From: Chryseomonas sp014190935
GTDB taxonomy: Bacteria > Pseudomonadota > Gammaproteobacteria > Pseudomonadales > Pseudomonadaceae
Assembly (NCBI RefSeq): GCF_014190935.1
Contig: NZ_JACHVV010000001.1
Span: forward strand, 310,001 to 374,000
Direction of reading: 5' to 3'
Length of the DNA stretch: 64,000 nt
Positions 25,593 to 33,542 of this stretch are shown one piece after another; position 1 is the stretch's first letter, and every line of letters starts with the position of its first letter. Below the pieces are notes generated by a model that did not search any database, was not told the origin of the DNA, and was given only the letters and a program-made list of their open reading frames with translations. Position numbers and translations under genes: made by a program.

Positions 25593-26459
25593 TCAGACTC
25601 CCAGGGCACGTTTGTAGCGGCGTTCCACCAGGCGATTCCAGCCCAGCATCACCAGCAGGTTGAGCAGCAGCAGGGCCACCGCCAGGGTGGCGCCCATCGG
25701 CCAGTTGAGTTCGGCCAGGTACTGGTCGTAGATCAGGGTGGCGACCATTTTCAGCCGGCGTCCGCCGAGCAGGCCGGGGATGGCGAAGGAACTGGCGGCC
25801 AGGCCGAAGACGATCAGCGTTCCGGACAGCACCCCGGGCATCACCTGGGGCAGCACGATGCGGCGCAGCACCGTCAGATGACTGGCGCCCAGCGACAGCG
25901 CGGCCTGTTCGGCGGCGGGATCGAGTTTCTGCAGCGAGGTCCACACCGGGATGATCATGAAGGGCAGCATCACGTGGACCAGGCCGACGACCACCGCGAA
26001 GGGGGTGTAGAGCAACTTCAGCGGGCGCCCGCCCAGCGCCACGATGGCCTGGTTGATCAGGCCGTCGGCGCCCAGCAGCAGACTCCAGCCAAAGGCGCGC
26101 ACCACCACCGAGATCAGCAGCGGCGTCAGCACCAGGATCAGGAAGATCGAGCGCCAGGGCGCGCCCATGCGACTGAGGACGATGGCCTCCGGCACCCCGA
26201 TCAGCACGCAGAGCAGGGTGACCAGCGCGCTGATCCAGAAGGTGCGCAGGAAGATCTCGTAGAAATAGGGATCGCCCAGCAGGCTCAGGTAGTGGGCCAG
26301 GGTGTAGCTGCCTTCCTTGATCCCGGTCTCGTAGTCGAAGACGTTGAAGGACAGCGCCAGGGTCAGCGCGAGGGGCGCCAGCAGCAGTCCGGCGAACAGC
26401 ACCAGGGCCGGGGCGCTGAGCAGATAGGCGCGACCGGTGCCGCGCAGCAGGGTGCTCAT
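25593..26459 (-). CDS. ABC transporter permease, PotB/PotH type
   Basis: 288 residues, six membrane helices, with the EAA-loop AAEQAALSLGASHLTVLRRI. The N-terminal extension before MSTLLRGTGRAY belongs to another frame, so the start is ATG 26459, overlapping the ATPase stop by ATGA. It is the first permease of the importer. All seven genes from the ATPase to the binding protein are either overlapping or within four bases, which indicates one transcript with coupled translation. Confidence 0.88.
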   Translation of the reverse strand: MSTLLRGTGRAYLLSAPALVLFAGLLLAPLALTLALSFNVFDYETGIKEGSYTLAHYLSLLGDPYFYEIFLRTFWISALVTLLCVLIGVPEAIVLSRMGAPWRSIFLILVLTPLLISVVVRAFGWSLLLGADGLINQAIVALGGRPLKLLYTPFAVVVGLVHVMLPFMIIPVWTSLQKLDPAAEQAALSLGASHLTVLRRIVLPQVMPGVLSGTLIVFGLAASSFAIPGLLGGRRLKMVATLIYDQYLAELNWPMGATLAVALLLLNLLVMLGWNRLVERRYKRALGV

Positions 26460-27475
26460 GCCGCGGCCTCCGCGGCTTCCAGTCGGCGCAGCAGACTGTC
26501 GTCCCAGTGCAGCCCGACGCGCTGACCCTCGTCCAGCGGCGGCAGTCCATCGTTGCTGCGCAGCACCGACACCTCGCCCAGTGCCGTCTCCAGGCGGTAC
26601 AGCCACTGGCTGCCAAGGAAGAAGCGGGTCAGCAGCCGCCCTTGCAGGCGCCCCTCGCCGGCGGGGCGCAGCTCGATCTTTTCCGGCCGCAGCGAGATCG
26701 CCAGGGCGCCACCGGCGGCGATCTGCGGCCGGCCCTGGGCATCCAGGCTGCCCGGCAGCAGGTTGGCCTTGCCGACGAAATCGGAGATGAATCTGTTGCG
26801 CGGATGTTCGTAGAGCCGATAGGGCGCATCCACCTGGGTGATGCGCCCGGCTTCCATCACCACCACCCGGTCGCTGATGGACAGCGCCTCGGACTGGTCG
26901 TGGGTGACCATCAGGGTGGTAATGCCTACCTCGCGCTGGATGCGGCGGATCTCGAACTGCATCTCTTCGCGCAGATGGGCGTCCAGGTTGGACAGCGGCT
27001 CGTCCAGCAGCAGCACCGGCGGGGCTATCACCAGCGCCCGCGCCAGGGCCACCCGCTGGCGCTGGCCACCGGAAAGTTCGCGCGGATAGCGCTCGGCATG
27101 CTGGCCCAGGTGCACCAGACCCAGGGCTTCCTCGACGCGGCGCGCCAGTTCGGCGCCCGCCACCTTGCGCATGCGCAGGCCGAAGGCGACGTTGTTGCGC
27201 ACCGTCATGTGCGGGAACAGCGCATAGCTCTGGAAGACCACCCCGAGGCCGCGACTGGCCGGCTTGGCGTGGGTGATGTCCTGGCCGTCGAGCAGGATGC
27301 GCCCGCTGCTGACGTCGACGAAGCCGGCGATCATCTGCAGGGTGGTGGTCTTGCCGCAGCCGGAGGGGCCGAGCAGGGAGACGAATTCGCCGCGCTCGAT
27401 GGCCAGGGTCGAACCGGCCACCGCGTAGCTGTCGCCGTAGCGCTTGCTGAGATTGTCGAGAGTCAGGAAAGCCAT
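26456..27475 (-). CDS. ABC transporter ATP-binding protein, PotA type
   Basis: 339 residues. Walker A is GPSGCGKTTT (about 36-45), the signature is LSGGQRQRVALARAL (about 135-149), Walker B is VLLLDEPLSNLDA, and the switch His is in VTHDQSEAL. The C-terminal TOBE domain (about 260-330) places it with polyamine/opine/iron importers. It drives import by the two downstream permeases. A strong GGAGGAG precedes the ATG at 27475. First gene of the operon, divergent from the IclR regulator. Confidence 0.93.
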   Translation of the reverse strand: MAFLTLDNLSKRYGDSYAVAGSTLAIERGEFVSLLGPSGCGKTTTLQMIAGFVDVSSGRILLDGQDITHAKPASRGLGVVFQSYALFPHMTVRNNVAFGLRMRKVAGAELARRVEEALGLVHLGQHAERYPRELSGGQRQRVALARALVIAPPVLLLDEPLSNLDAHLREEMQFEIRRIQREVGITTLMVTHDQSEALSISDRVVVMEAGRITQVDAPYRLYEHPRNRFISDFVGKANLLPGSLDAQGRPQIAAGGALAISLRPEKIELRPAGEGRLQGRLLTRFFLGSQWLYRLETALGEVSVLRSNDGLPPLDEGQRVGLHWDDSLLRRLEAAEAAA

Positions 27476-27651
27476 GGCCGCAATGCTCCTCCGGTCGCGC
27501 CCACGGGGACGGTGGGCAAGGTTTTGGCAGGGCGAAAGACAGCCTGGATCTGGACGTTGGCGCTCGCTCGAATGGCGGCGTCCGGTGATTGTGAGTATCG
27601 CCCTATGGACCTGAAGGTAAGGGCGACCTAGGATGCAGGACAAGCAAGTTT

Positions 27652-27694
27652 TTCACTGAATGAACTCTTTTTTCAGATTTATTCACTCAGTGAA
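27652..27694. promoter_or_regulatory. Twin IclR-type operators between the ABC operon and iclR
   Basis: Site A TTCACTGAATGAA (27652-27664) and site B TTCACTCAGTGAA (27682-27694). Site B is a perfect 6-1-6 palindrome; site A differs from it at two positions. The 30-bp spacing equals about three helical turns, so two dimers would sit on one DNA face. They lie 20-60 bp before the IclR start and about 180 bp before the operon's first ATG, suiting shared control of both. Confidence 0.6.
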
Positions 27695-27713
27695 ATATTT
27701 TGGAGTGCTGCAG

Positions 27714-28544
27714 ATGGAAGATTCCAGTGAAAGAAAGGCGGTTACAGGCGAGGTAGGCGTCGGCGCCATCAGCCGGGTGTTCGCCGTGGTGCGGGCCCTG
27801 GGCGAGGGTGATCCCGAAGGCGAAAAGGTCACCCGCCTGGCCGAGCGCGTGGGCCTGTCGCAACCCACCACCCACCGGCTACTGCGCGGCCTGGTGGAAG
27901 AGGGCATGGTCGAGCAGTGCGCCCGCAGCAAGAGATACCGCCTGAGTCTGGACTTCTTCGCCCTGGCGGCTCGCGCCGGCCAGGTCGGTAACCTGCGCGA
28001 CCTGGCGCGGCCGAGTCTGTTGCGGCTGTCGGCGTCCCTGGGCGATTCGCTGTTCCTGCTGGCGCGCAGCGGCTTCGACGCCATGTGCCTGGACCGCAGC
28101 GAGGGGCCCTATCCGATCCGCACCTTCACCGGCGACATCGGCGGTCGCGTGCCCCTGGGCGGCGGCCAGGGCGCCCTGGCGATCCTGGCCTTCCTGCCCG
28201 AGGAAGAACGCGAAGAGGTGATCCGCTACAACCTGCCGCGGCTGCGCGACGCCCATCACTACGACGAGGTGCTGTTGCGCGCCGAGATCGACAACGTCCG
28301 CCAGCAGGGCTATGCCGCGCGCAACACCGGGGTGCTGGCCGGCATGGCGGGCCTCGCCGTGCCCATCCTCGACCGCAACGGCCGGGCGGTGGCGGCCCTG
28401 AGCGTGGGCACCCTCAGCGAACGCCTCAACGCCCAGCGGCTGCCCACGGTGATCGAATTGCTCCGCCGCGAAGCCGGGGTGATCGCCGCGCGCATCAACC
28501 CCTTCGATCCGGTCTTGCGCCGGCCGACCCAGGGGTTTGGTTAA
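27714..28544 (+). CDS. IclR-family regulator of the oxidase/ABC operon (probable)
   Basis: 276 residues. The N-terminal winged helix-turn-helix (VTRLAERVGLSQPTTHRLL) is followed by the IclR effector domain with GRVPLGGGQGALAIL and AVPILDRNGRAVAALSVGTL. ATG 27714 is preferred over an upstream start because TGGAG lies nine bases before it and the operators would otherwise be coding. The gene is divergent from the ABC/oxidase operon. IclR proteins usually repress until a catabolic intermediate binds. The stop shares TTAA with the convergent TrmH-like gene. Confidence 0.92.
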   Translation: MEDSSERKAVTGEVGVGAISRVFAVVRALGEGDPEGEKVTRLAERVGLSQPTTHRLLRGLVEEGMVEQCARSKRYRLSLDFFALAARAGQVGNLRDLARPSLLRLSASLGDSLFLLARSGFDAMCLDRSEGPYPIRTFTGDIGGRVPLGGGQGALAILAFLPEEEREEVIRYNLPRLRDAHHYDEVLLRAEIDNVRQQGYAARNTGVLAGMAGLAVPILDRNGRAVAALSVGTLSERLNAQRLPTVIELLRREAGVIAARINPFDPVLRRPTQGFG

Positions 28545-29008
28545 AAAAGCGGGCCGGAGCGGGTGTTATTACCCTTCGCCAGGCGGTCATAGAGCACCAC
28601 ATTGACCGTGGCCGCCAGATTCATGCAGCCCTGGGTGGGGATGTACACCACGTCCTCGCACCAGTCGCGCAGCTCCTGGCTGAGGGAGCCGTCCTCGGCG
28701 CCGAACAGGTAGAGGGCGCGATCGGGATGGGTGTACTCGGGCAACGGCCGGGCGCCATCCACCAACTCCACCGCCACCGGCACGCAACCCAGCGGCAGGA
28801 TGCGGCGCAGGTCGTCGATGTTGATCAGCGGGATGTCCTGATGGACCTTCTTGGTGTCGGTGACGAAATCCTTGGCGCGGTCGTAGCGGGTGCCGGTATA
28901 GAACACCGAGGCCACCCCGTAGCAACCCGCCGCCCTCATGATGGACCCGACGTTGGACGGCGACTTGGGGTTGCTCAGGCCGATGCAGGCGTATCTCTTG
29001 TTGCTCAC
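28541..29008 (-). CDS. SpoU/TrmH-family RNA methyltransferase
   Basis: 155 residues with SPOUT-class motifs: NPKSPSNVGSIMRAAGCYG (motif 1), LYLFGAEDGSLSQ (motif 2) and VYIPTQGCMNLAATVNVVLYDR (motif 3), which form the knotted SAM site. It probably methylates a ribose or base in tRNA or rRNA; the target site is unknown. The length suits a minimal SPOUT domain without extra RNA-binding parts. Start ATG 29008 follows weak ribosome-site sequence. Convergent with iclR, sharing the palindrome TTAA for their stops. Confidence 0.87.
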   Translation of the reverse strand: MSNKRYACIGLSNPKSPSNVGSIMRAAGCYGVASVFYTGTRYDRAKDFVTDTKKVHQDIPLINIDDLRRILPLGCVPVAVELVDGARPLPEYTHPDRALYLFGAEDGSLSQELRDWCEDVVYIPTQGCMNLAATVNVVLYDRLAKGNNTRSGPLF

Positions 29009-29105
29009 GTCAGGGGACTCTCGGGAAAACCGCCAGTATAAGGCGTCGAAGGTTGCAGAAACGGATTAAGATGCGCGCCCGCGTCTCCCGCCCCGAGCCC
29101 CTGCG

Positions 29106-29849
29106 ATGTCCGCCACCGCCCTCTACACCGACCTGTCGGCCTACTACGACCTGCTCTGCGCCGACATCGACTACCAGGCGCAGAGCCAGGCGGTGCTGCG
29201 CCTGCAGCGGCTGTTCGGCAATGGCGGCAGCCGTCACCTGGATCTCGCCTGCGGCACCGGTCCCCATGTGCGGTATTTTCTCGATGCCGGCTTCCAGAGC
29301 AGCGGGCTGGACCTCAATCCGCCGATGCTGGCCCAGGCCGCGCTGCGTTGCCCCGAGGCGGAGTTCTCCTGCCAGGACATGTGCGCCTTCGAGCTGGAGC
29401 AGCCGGTCGATCTGATCACCTGCTTTCTCTACTCCCTGCACTACAGCGGCAGCCTCGTACGGCTCCAGGCGTGCCTGGCGCGGGTCCAGGCGGCCCTGAC
29501 CCCGGGCGGCCTGTTCTGCTTCAACGCCGTCGACAAGCGCCGTATCGACAATGCCTCCAGTGTCGGCCACAGCGTCGTGCGGGCCGATGGCCACTTCAGC
29601 TTCGCCTCCGCCTGGCACTACCCGGGCGAGGGCGAGCACCAGCAACTCCGTCTGCGCATTGAACGCCGCCACGCCGGCCAGCAGCAGACCTGGCAGGACG
29701 AACACCCCATGGTGGCGGTGGACTTCCCCGAATTGCTGGCCCTGCTGGAGCCGCACTTCGAGGTCCAGGTGCTGGAGCACGACTACCAGCGCATCGAACC
29801 CTGGGCCGGCGAGGCGGGCAATGCGCTGTTCGTCTGCGTCAGGCGCTAG
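29106..29849 (+). CDS. Class I SAM-dependent methyltransferase
   Basis: 247 residues. SAM motif I is HLDLACGTGPHVRYFL (about 43-58), and acidic loop SSGLDLNPPMLAQAA follows. The motif CAFELEQPVDLITCFLYSLHY is the post-motif region. The protein starts LYTDLSAYYDLLCADIDY, common in small-molecule methyltransferases. Substrate unknown. It is divergent from the TrmH-like gene with a 97-bp promoter region and ends in CTAG shared with the convergent SDR gene. Confidence 0.85.
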   Translation: MSATALYTDLSAYYDLLCADIDYQAQSQAVLRLQRLFGNGGSRHLDLACGTGPHVRYFLDAGFQSSGLDLNPPMLAQAALRCPEAEFSCQDMCAFELEQPVDLITCFLYSLHYSGSLVRLQACLARVQAALTPGGLFCFNAVDKRRIDNASSVGHSVVRADGHFSFASAWHYPGEGEHQQLRLRIERRHAGQQQTWQDEHPMVAVDFPELLALLEPHFEVQVLEHDYQRIEPWAGEAGNALFVCVRR

Positions 29850-30604
29850 TGGGCATGGGCATGCATCCCGCCATCCACCGCGATCACATCACCGGTGAGG
29901 TAGCGCGCCAGCGGTGAAGCGAGAAAGGCCACCACCTGGCCCACGTCTTCCGGCTCGCCGAAATAGCCGATGGGAATGTGCCGGGCGATAAAGGCCTGGC
30001 GCGCCTCGGGCGTCGGGTGCAGCCGCTGCAGGATCTGCTCGGAATTGATCCGCCCCGGGGCGATGGTATTGACCGTGATGCCCTCGGCCGCCAGTTGGCT
30101 CGCCAGCCCCTTTGACCAGAACTGGATCGCCGCCTTGGCCGTCCCGGCACCGTTCACGTCGCGCGGTTCCATGCTGCCGCTGAAATTGACGATGCGTCCC
30201 CAGCGTCTTTCGCGCATTCCACCCAGCAGCGCCTGGGTCAGGCGGCGGGGGGCGGTGAAGTTGAGATTCCAGGCTTCGTCCCAGGCCGCATCGTCCGCCG
30301 TCAGCGAAAGCGGTCGTGTGCCGCCGGCGTTATTGACCAGGATATCCACCCGCCCCAGCCCGTCCTCGGCTTCCCGCGCCAGGCGCTGGACGTCTGCGGC
30401 GTCGGTGATATCCGCCGCGATCACCAGCGGCCGGGCATGACCCGCCGCCACGATCTCCTCGGCCAGGGCCTCCAGGGCGTCCCGCCGCCGCGCGGTGATC
30501 GCCAGCCGAACGCCTTCGGCCGCCAGGACGCGGGCGATACCCGTGCCTATGCCCATGCTGGCGCCGGTCACCAGGGCGGTACGGTCGTGCAGTTGCAGAT
30601 CCAT
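29846..30604 (-). CDS. SDR-family oxidoreductase lacking the catalytic Tyr
   Basis: 252 residues with a Rossmann fold: TGASMGIGTGIARVLA (TGxxxGxG at about 15) and NNAGGTRPLSLT. The usual active site is Ser..Tyr-x-x-x-Lys; here the Lys is in NGAGTAKAAIQFWSK but the position of Tyr, four before Lys, is Ala (read directly from the DNA). Glycine-rich GTAK replaces the YxxSK pattern, so classical chemistry is doubtful. C-terminal VIAVDGGMHAHAH is a normal SDR end with an odd His/Ala tail. Divergent from a LysR gene, which may control it. Confidence 0.85.
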   Translation of the reverse strand: MDLQLHDRTALVTGASMGIGTGIARVLAAEGVRLAITARRRDALEALAEEIVAAGHARPLVIAADITDAADVQRLAREAEDGLGRVDILVNNAGGTRPLSLTADDAAWDEAWNLNFTAPRRLTQALLGGMRERRWGRIVNFSGSMEPRDVNGAGTAKAAIQFWSKGLASQLAAEGITVNTIAPGRINSEQILQRLHPTPEARQAFIARHIPIGYFGEPEDVGQVVAFLASPLARYLTGDVIAVDGGMHAHAH

Positions 30605-30627
30605 GATCGATTCTCCAGTAGCAGCTC

Positions 30628-30659
30628 GTAGGTTGGGTTGAGCGCAGCGAAGCCCAACA
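30628..30659. repeat. Single copy of the GTAGGTTGGGTTGAGC dispersed repeat
   Basis: This 32-base stretch is the exact reverse complement of 7807-7838. It lies in the SDR-LysR promoter gap (30605-30751), 24 bp upstream of the SDR start. Confidence 0.85.
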
Positions 30660-30751
30660 CTTCGCGACCTCACCCACGCCACTAGCCTCACCCACCACCC
30701 AGATGAGATAAACGCCCTCCCAGTGCGAGGATTCCTTAGCAGGAGTGTGGA

Positions 30752-31627
30752 ATGGATCTACTCGACAGCATGCAGGTGTTCGTCGCCGTGGTGGAGCGCG
30801 GCAGCCTGGCCGCGGCGGCCCAGGCCCAGGGCATCTCGCCGACCATGGCCGGCAATCACCTGCGCAGCTTGGAGAAGCGCCTGGGCCTGCAACTGCTGGT
30901 GCGCACCACCCGGCGCCAGCGCCTGACCGCCTTTGGCGAGGGCTACTACGCCCGCTGCCGCGAGATCCTCGCCTTGGTCGCCGACACCGATCGCCAGGCC
31001 GAAACCCAACGCCTGGCACCCGCCGGCATCCTGCGCGTGTCGGCGCCGGTGTCTTTCGGTACCTACGGCCTCACGCCACGGCTGGGCGACTATCTGGCGC
31101 GGCATCCCCAGGTCACCCTCGATCTGGTGCTGAGCGATCGGGTGCAGGACCTGGTGGAGGAGGGTATCGACATCGCCATCCGTATTGGCGAACTGGCCGA
31201 TTCCTCCCTGGTGGCGCGACCCCTGGCGCCCTATGTGATGTGGTGCTGCGCCGCGCCCGGCTATCTCGTCCAGCGCGGCACGCCGGAGCGGCTAGCCGAT
31301 CTAGAGAGCCATGACTGCCTAGGCATGGACCCTCGCGCCCTGAGCCAATGGCGCGCCCAGACCGGCACCCCCTTCGGCCCGCTGCCACCCGGCCGCCTGC
31401 ACCTCAGCAACGGCCCCGCCCTTCGCCTGGCCGCCCTGCAAGGCCTCGGCGTCATCCTCCAGCCGGCCTTCCTGCTGCAAGATGACGTCGCCGCCGGCAA
31501 TCTGGTCCGCCTCTTCCAGGGCCAGGAACTCACCCGCCCCCTGACGGCGCTCTATCTCCAGACAAGATGGCGCTCGGTGACGGTGAGAAGCTTCGTGGAA
31601 TTCCTGTTAACGGAGTTCACCCCGTAG
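30752..31627 (+). CDS. LysR-family regulator
   Basis: 291 residues: helix-turn-helix SLAAAAQAQGISPTMAGNHL at about 19-38, then the effector domain from about residue 90 (ILRVSAPVSFGTYGLTPRLG). This is the group near AaeR/DmlR-type regulators. It is divergent from the SDR gene, so the SDR is its likely target; there is no clean T-N11-A palindrome apart from the repeat at 30628. ATG is preceded by GGAGTGTGG. Confidence 0.88.
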   Translation: MDLLDSMQVFVAVVERGSLAAAAQAQGISPTMAGNHLRSLEKRLGLQLLVRTTRRQRLTAFGEGYYARCREILALVADTDRQAETQRLAPAGILRVSAPVSFGTYGLTPRLGDYLARHPQVTLDLVLSDRVQDLVEEGIDIAIRIGELADSSLVARPLAPYVMWCCAAPGYLVQRGTPERLADLESHDCLGMDPRALSQWRAQTGTPFGPLPPGRLHLSNGPALRLAALQGLGVILQPAFLLQDDVAAGNLVRLFQGQELTRPLTALYLQTRWRSVTVRSFVEFLLTEFTP

Positions 31628-31687
31628 CGTAGAAAACGGCGCAGCCTTTTCCACTGACGCCTCCAGCGCACAGCACCAGAGCTCCCG

Positions 31688-31713
31688 CGTGGACAAGCTT
31701 CGCGTTGTCCACG
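31688..31713. repeat. Short hairpin repeat related to 7972-7997
   Basis: CGTGGACAA (31688-31696), loop GCTTCGCG, TTGTCCACG (31705-31713), followed by CTACGC. The other copy has GTGGATAA arms and the same GCTAC tail. It directly abuts the stop codon of the GNAT gene (31714). Confidence 0.6.
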
Positions 31714-32169
31714 CTACGCCTCCAGCCGCTTCTCCATAAACACACTCAACGGATCGTCCCGATACGCCCCAAAAGGACCACGCCGCCGATACCCCGCCGA
31801 CTCATAAAGCCCCAAGGCCGCCGGCTGATAAGGCCCCGTTTCCAGTCGTGCCAACTCACACCCACGGCCTACCGCCTCACGCTCTAGCCCTGCCAGCAGG
31901 CGACCACCCAGCCCTCGTCCACGCCCCCTGGGGCTCACATACATCCGCTTGATCTCGCCATAGTCGTCCTGCAGCACCATGGCCCCACAGCCCAGCGCAC
32001 TGCCGCTGTCATCCCGGGCGACCAGGAACAGCACGTTCGGCTGCATGAGCGACGTCAGATCCAGGGCATGACGACTCTCGGGCGGATAGAGGCCGTCCTG
32101 ATAGGCGTCCAGTTCGGCGATCAGGGCGATCACCTCGGGTTGGTCGGGGGATTCGAGGGCGATGGGCAT
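31714..32169 (-). CDS. GNAT-family N-acetyltransferase
   Basis: 151 residues with the GNAT acetyl-CoA site RGRGRGLGGRLLAGL (about 80-95), preceded by the strand YGEIKRMYVSP and followed by LETGPYQPAALGLYESAGYR. This matches small PA-type acetyltransferases such as PA2271-like proteins only in general fold; the substrate is unknown. GGAG precedes ATG 32169, preferred over an upstream in-frame ATG. The stop codon adjoins the repeat hairpin at 31688-31713. Confidence 0.88.
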   Translation of the reverse strand: MPIALESPDQPEVIALIAELDAYQDGLYPPESRHALDLTSLMQPNVLFLVARDDSGSALGCGAMVLQDDYGEIKRMYVSPRGRGRGLGGRLLAGLEREAVGRGCELARLETGPYQPAALGLYESAGYRRRGPFGAYRDDPLSVFMEKRLEA

Positions 32170-32217
32170 GGTGGCTCCGGTCAGGCAATCGCCCAAGCCT
32201 AAGCCATTAGCGGGGCC

Positions 32218-33351
32218 TCATCCCAGGCTCATCCGCAATCCATCCCGCCCGCCACGCTTGGCGGCGTAGAGGGCACCGTCCCCGCGCTCCAGCAAGGCCG
32301 CCAGACTTTCGGGTGGCTGATCGAACAGCACGGCGCCGATGCTCAGGGTGACGGGCTCGGGCGTCCGCAGGCGCTGCGCCGCCAGTTGGTTGAAGCGCTG
32401 GCGCAGGGTGTCTGCCAAACGCACGACATCCGCATCAGCCGCTTCATCCAACAGCACCACGAATTCATCACCCCCCAACCGGGCGGCCAGCGCCTGGCGC
32501 GGCAGGGTGGTGCGCAGCAGGTCGCTCAGGGCGATCAGCAGGCCGTCACCCGCCGCGTGGCCATGGAGGTCGTTCACCAGCTTGAAGTTGTCCAGATCGA
32601 TCAGCAGTAGCGCGCCGGGTCGGGCCAGTGTCGCCTGGCCGAACAGTCGCGGCGCCTCGGCCTCCAGCGCGCGGCGGTTATAGAGGCCGGTCAGGGGATC
32701 GCTGCCGGCCAGGCGCTCGATATGCTGCTCGCGGCGATAGCGCACCGTGCCGGTCATCGACAAGGCGATCAGCATCACCGCCATCACCCCCTCCACCAGG
32801 GAGATCTGGATGATGGCGCCGCGATAGACCGCCAGATCGATCAGGGTGCCGGGGGTGAGCGGCGGAATCATCTTGGTCAGGTAGAAGAGGCCATGGATCA
32901 GCAGCACCGCGCGCAGCTGCCGTTCCCCGGCATTGCGCCGCCGCAGCAGCAGGCTCGCCCGGATCGCCAGGACGCCGATCAGCAGCGACTGCACCACCAG
33001 CATCACCTTGGACCACCAGGGCTCGTTGGGCAGCAGCAACAACCCCAGCCAGACGGCGGCGATGGCCCACCAGCCCAGACTCAGGCGCCGCCCGGTAAAG
33101 CGCGCCACGCCGAGCAGAAAGAGTCCATGCACGAAGATCAGCAGCCCATTGGCGAACCAGATGCCCACCAGCAGCAGCCCCTGGCTGCGCAACAGCGCCA
33201 GGGTGCTGCCCACGCAGATGAGGGCGAAACCCGCGCTCCAGTACAGCAGCGCCGACTCGCGCACCGACCGCCACTCGATGGCCAGATAGCCCGCCGCGGC
33301 GGCCGCCAGGGCGATGGTGAGGGTCAGCATGGTGGGGGCATCAAGTGCCAT
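32218..33351 (-). CDS. Membrane diguanylate cyclase (GGDEF), second copy
   Basis: 377 residues. Six to seven hydrophobic segments fill residues ~5-200, then the GGDEF domain starts GSDPLTGLYNRRALEAE. Catalytic loop is RLGGDEFVVLL (about 292), an active-type sequence. The inhibitory RxxD five residues upstream is missing. Because of the membrane sensor half it is a different architecture from the cyclase at 13184, though both lack the I-site. ATG 33351 is one of two nearby choices (MLTLT seven codons later). Confidence 0.88.
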   Translation of the reverse strand: MALDAPTMLTLTIALAAAAAGYLAIEWRSVRESALLYWSAGFALICVGSTLALLRSQGLLLVGIWFANGLLIFVHGLFLLGVARFTGRRLSLGWWAIAAVWLGLLLLPNEPWWSKVMLVVQSLLIGVLAIRASLLLRRRNAGERQLRAVLLIHGLFYLTKMIPPLTPGTLIDLAVYRGAIIQISLVEGVMAVMLIALSMTGTVRYRREQHIERLAGSDPLTGLYNRRALEAEAPRLFGQATLARPGALLLIDLDNFKLVNDLHGHAAGDGLLIALSDLLRTTLPRQALAARLGGDEFVVLLDEAADADVVRLADTLRQRFNQLAAQRLRTPEPVTLSIGAVLFDQPPESLAALLERGDGALYAAKRGGRDGLRMSLG

Positions 33352-33510
33352 GAGCGAATCGGACCTGTCTGGATACGAGAAGGGCGCTCCCTGCCTGGGA
33401 CCCGCGCCCGCCAAAGCGGAGCCGCACCGCAGTCTTATCGACACGGCAGGCGCGGGCTTGAGGCAGAGGAGTGCGCGCCATGATGACGGGCCGATAACCC
33501 TAATTCAAAC

Positions 33511-33530
33511 CTGACCTTCGGCTGGGTCAG
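33511..33530 (-). terminator. Possible terminator after the orphan membrane protein
   Basis: CTGACC (33511-33516), eight-base loop, GGTCAG (33525-33530), then on the leftward strand GTTTGAATT. A short stem with a weak T-run, 12 bases past the stop at 33543. Confidence 0.4.
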
Positions 33531-33542
33531 ACGGCCCGTCCG

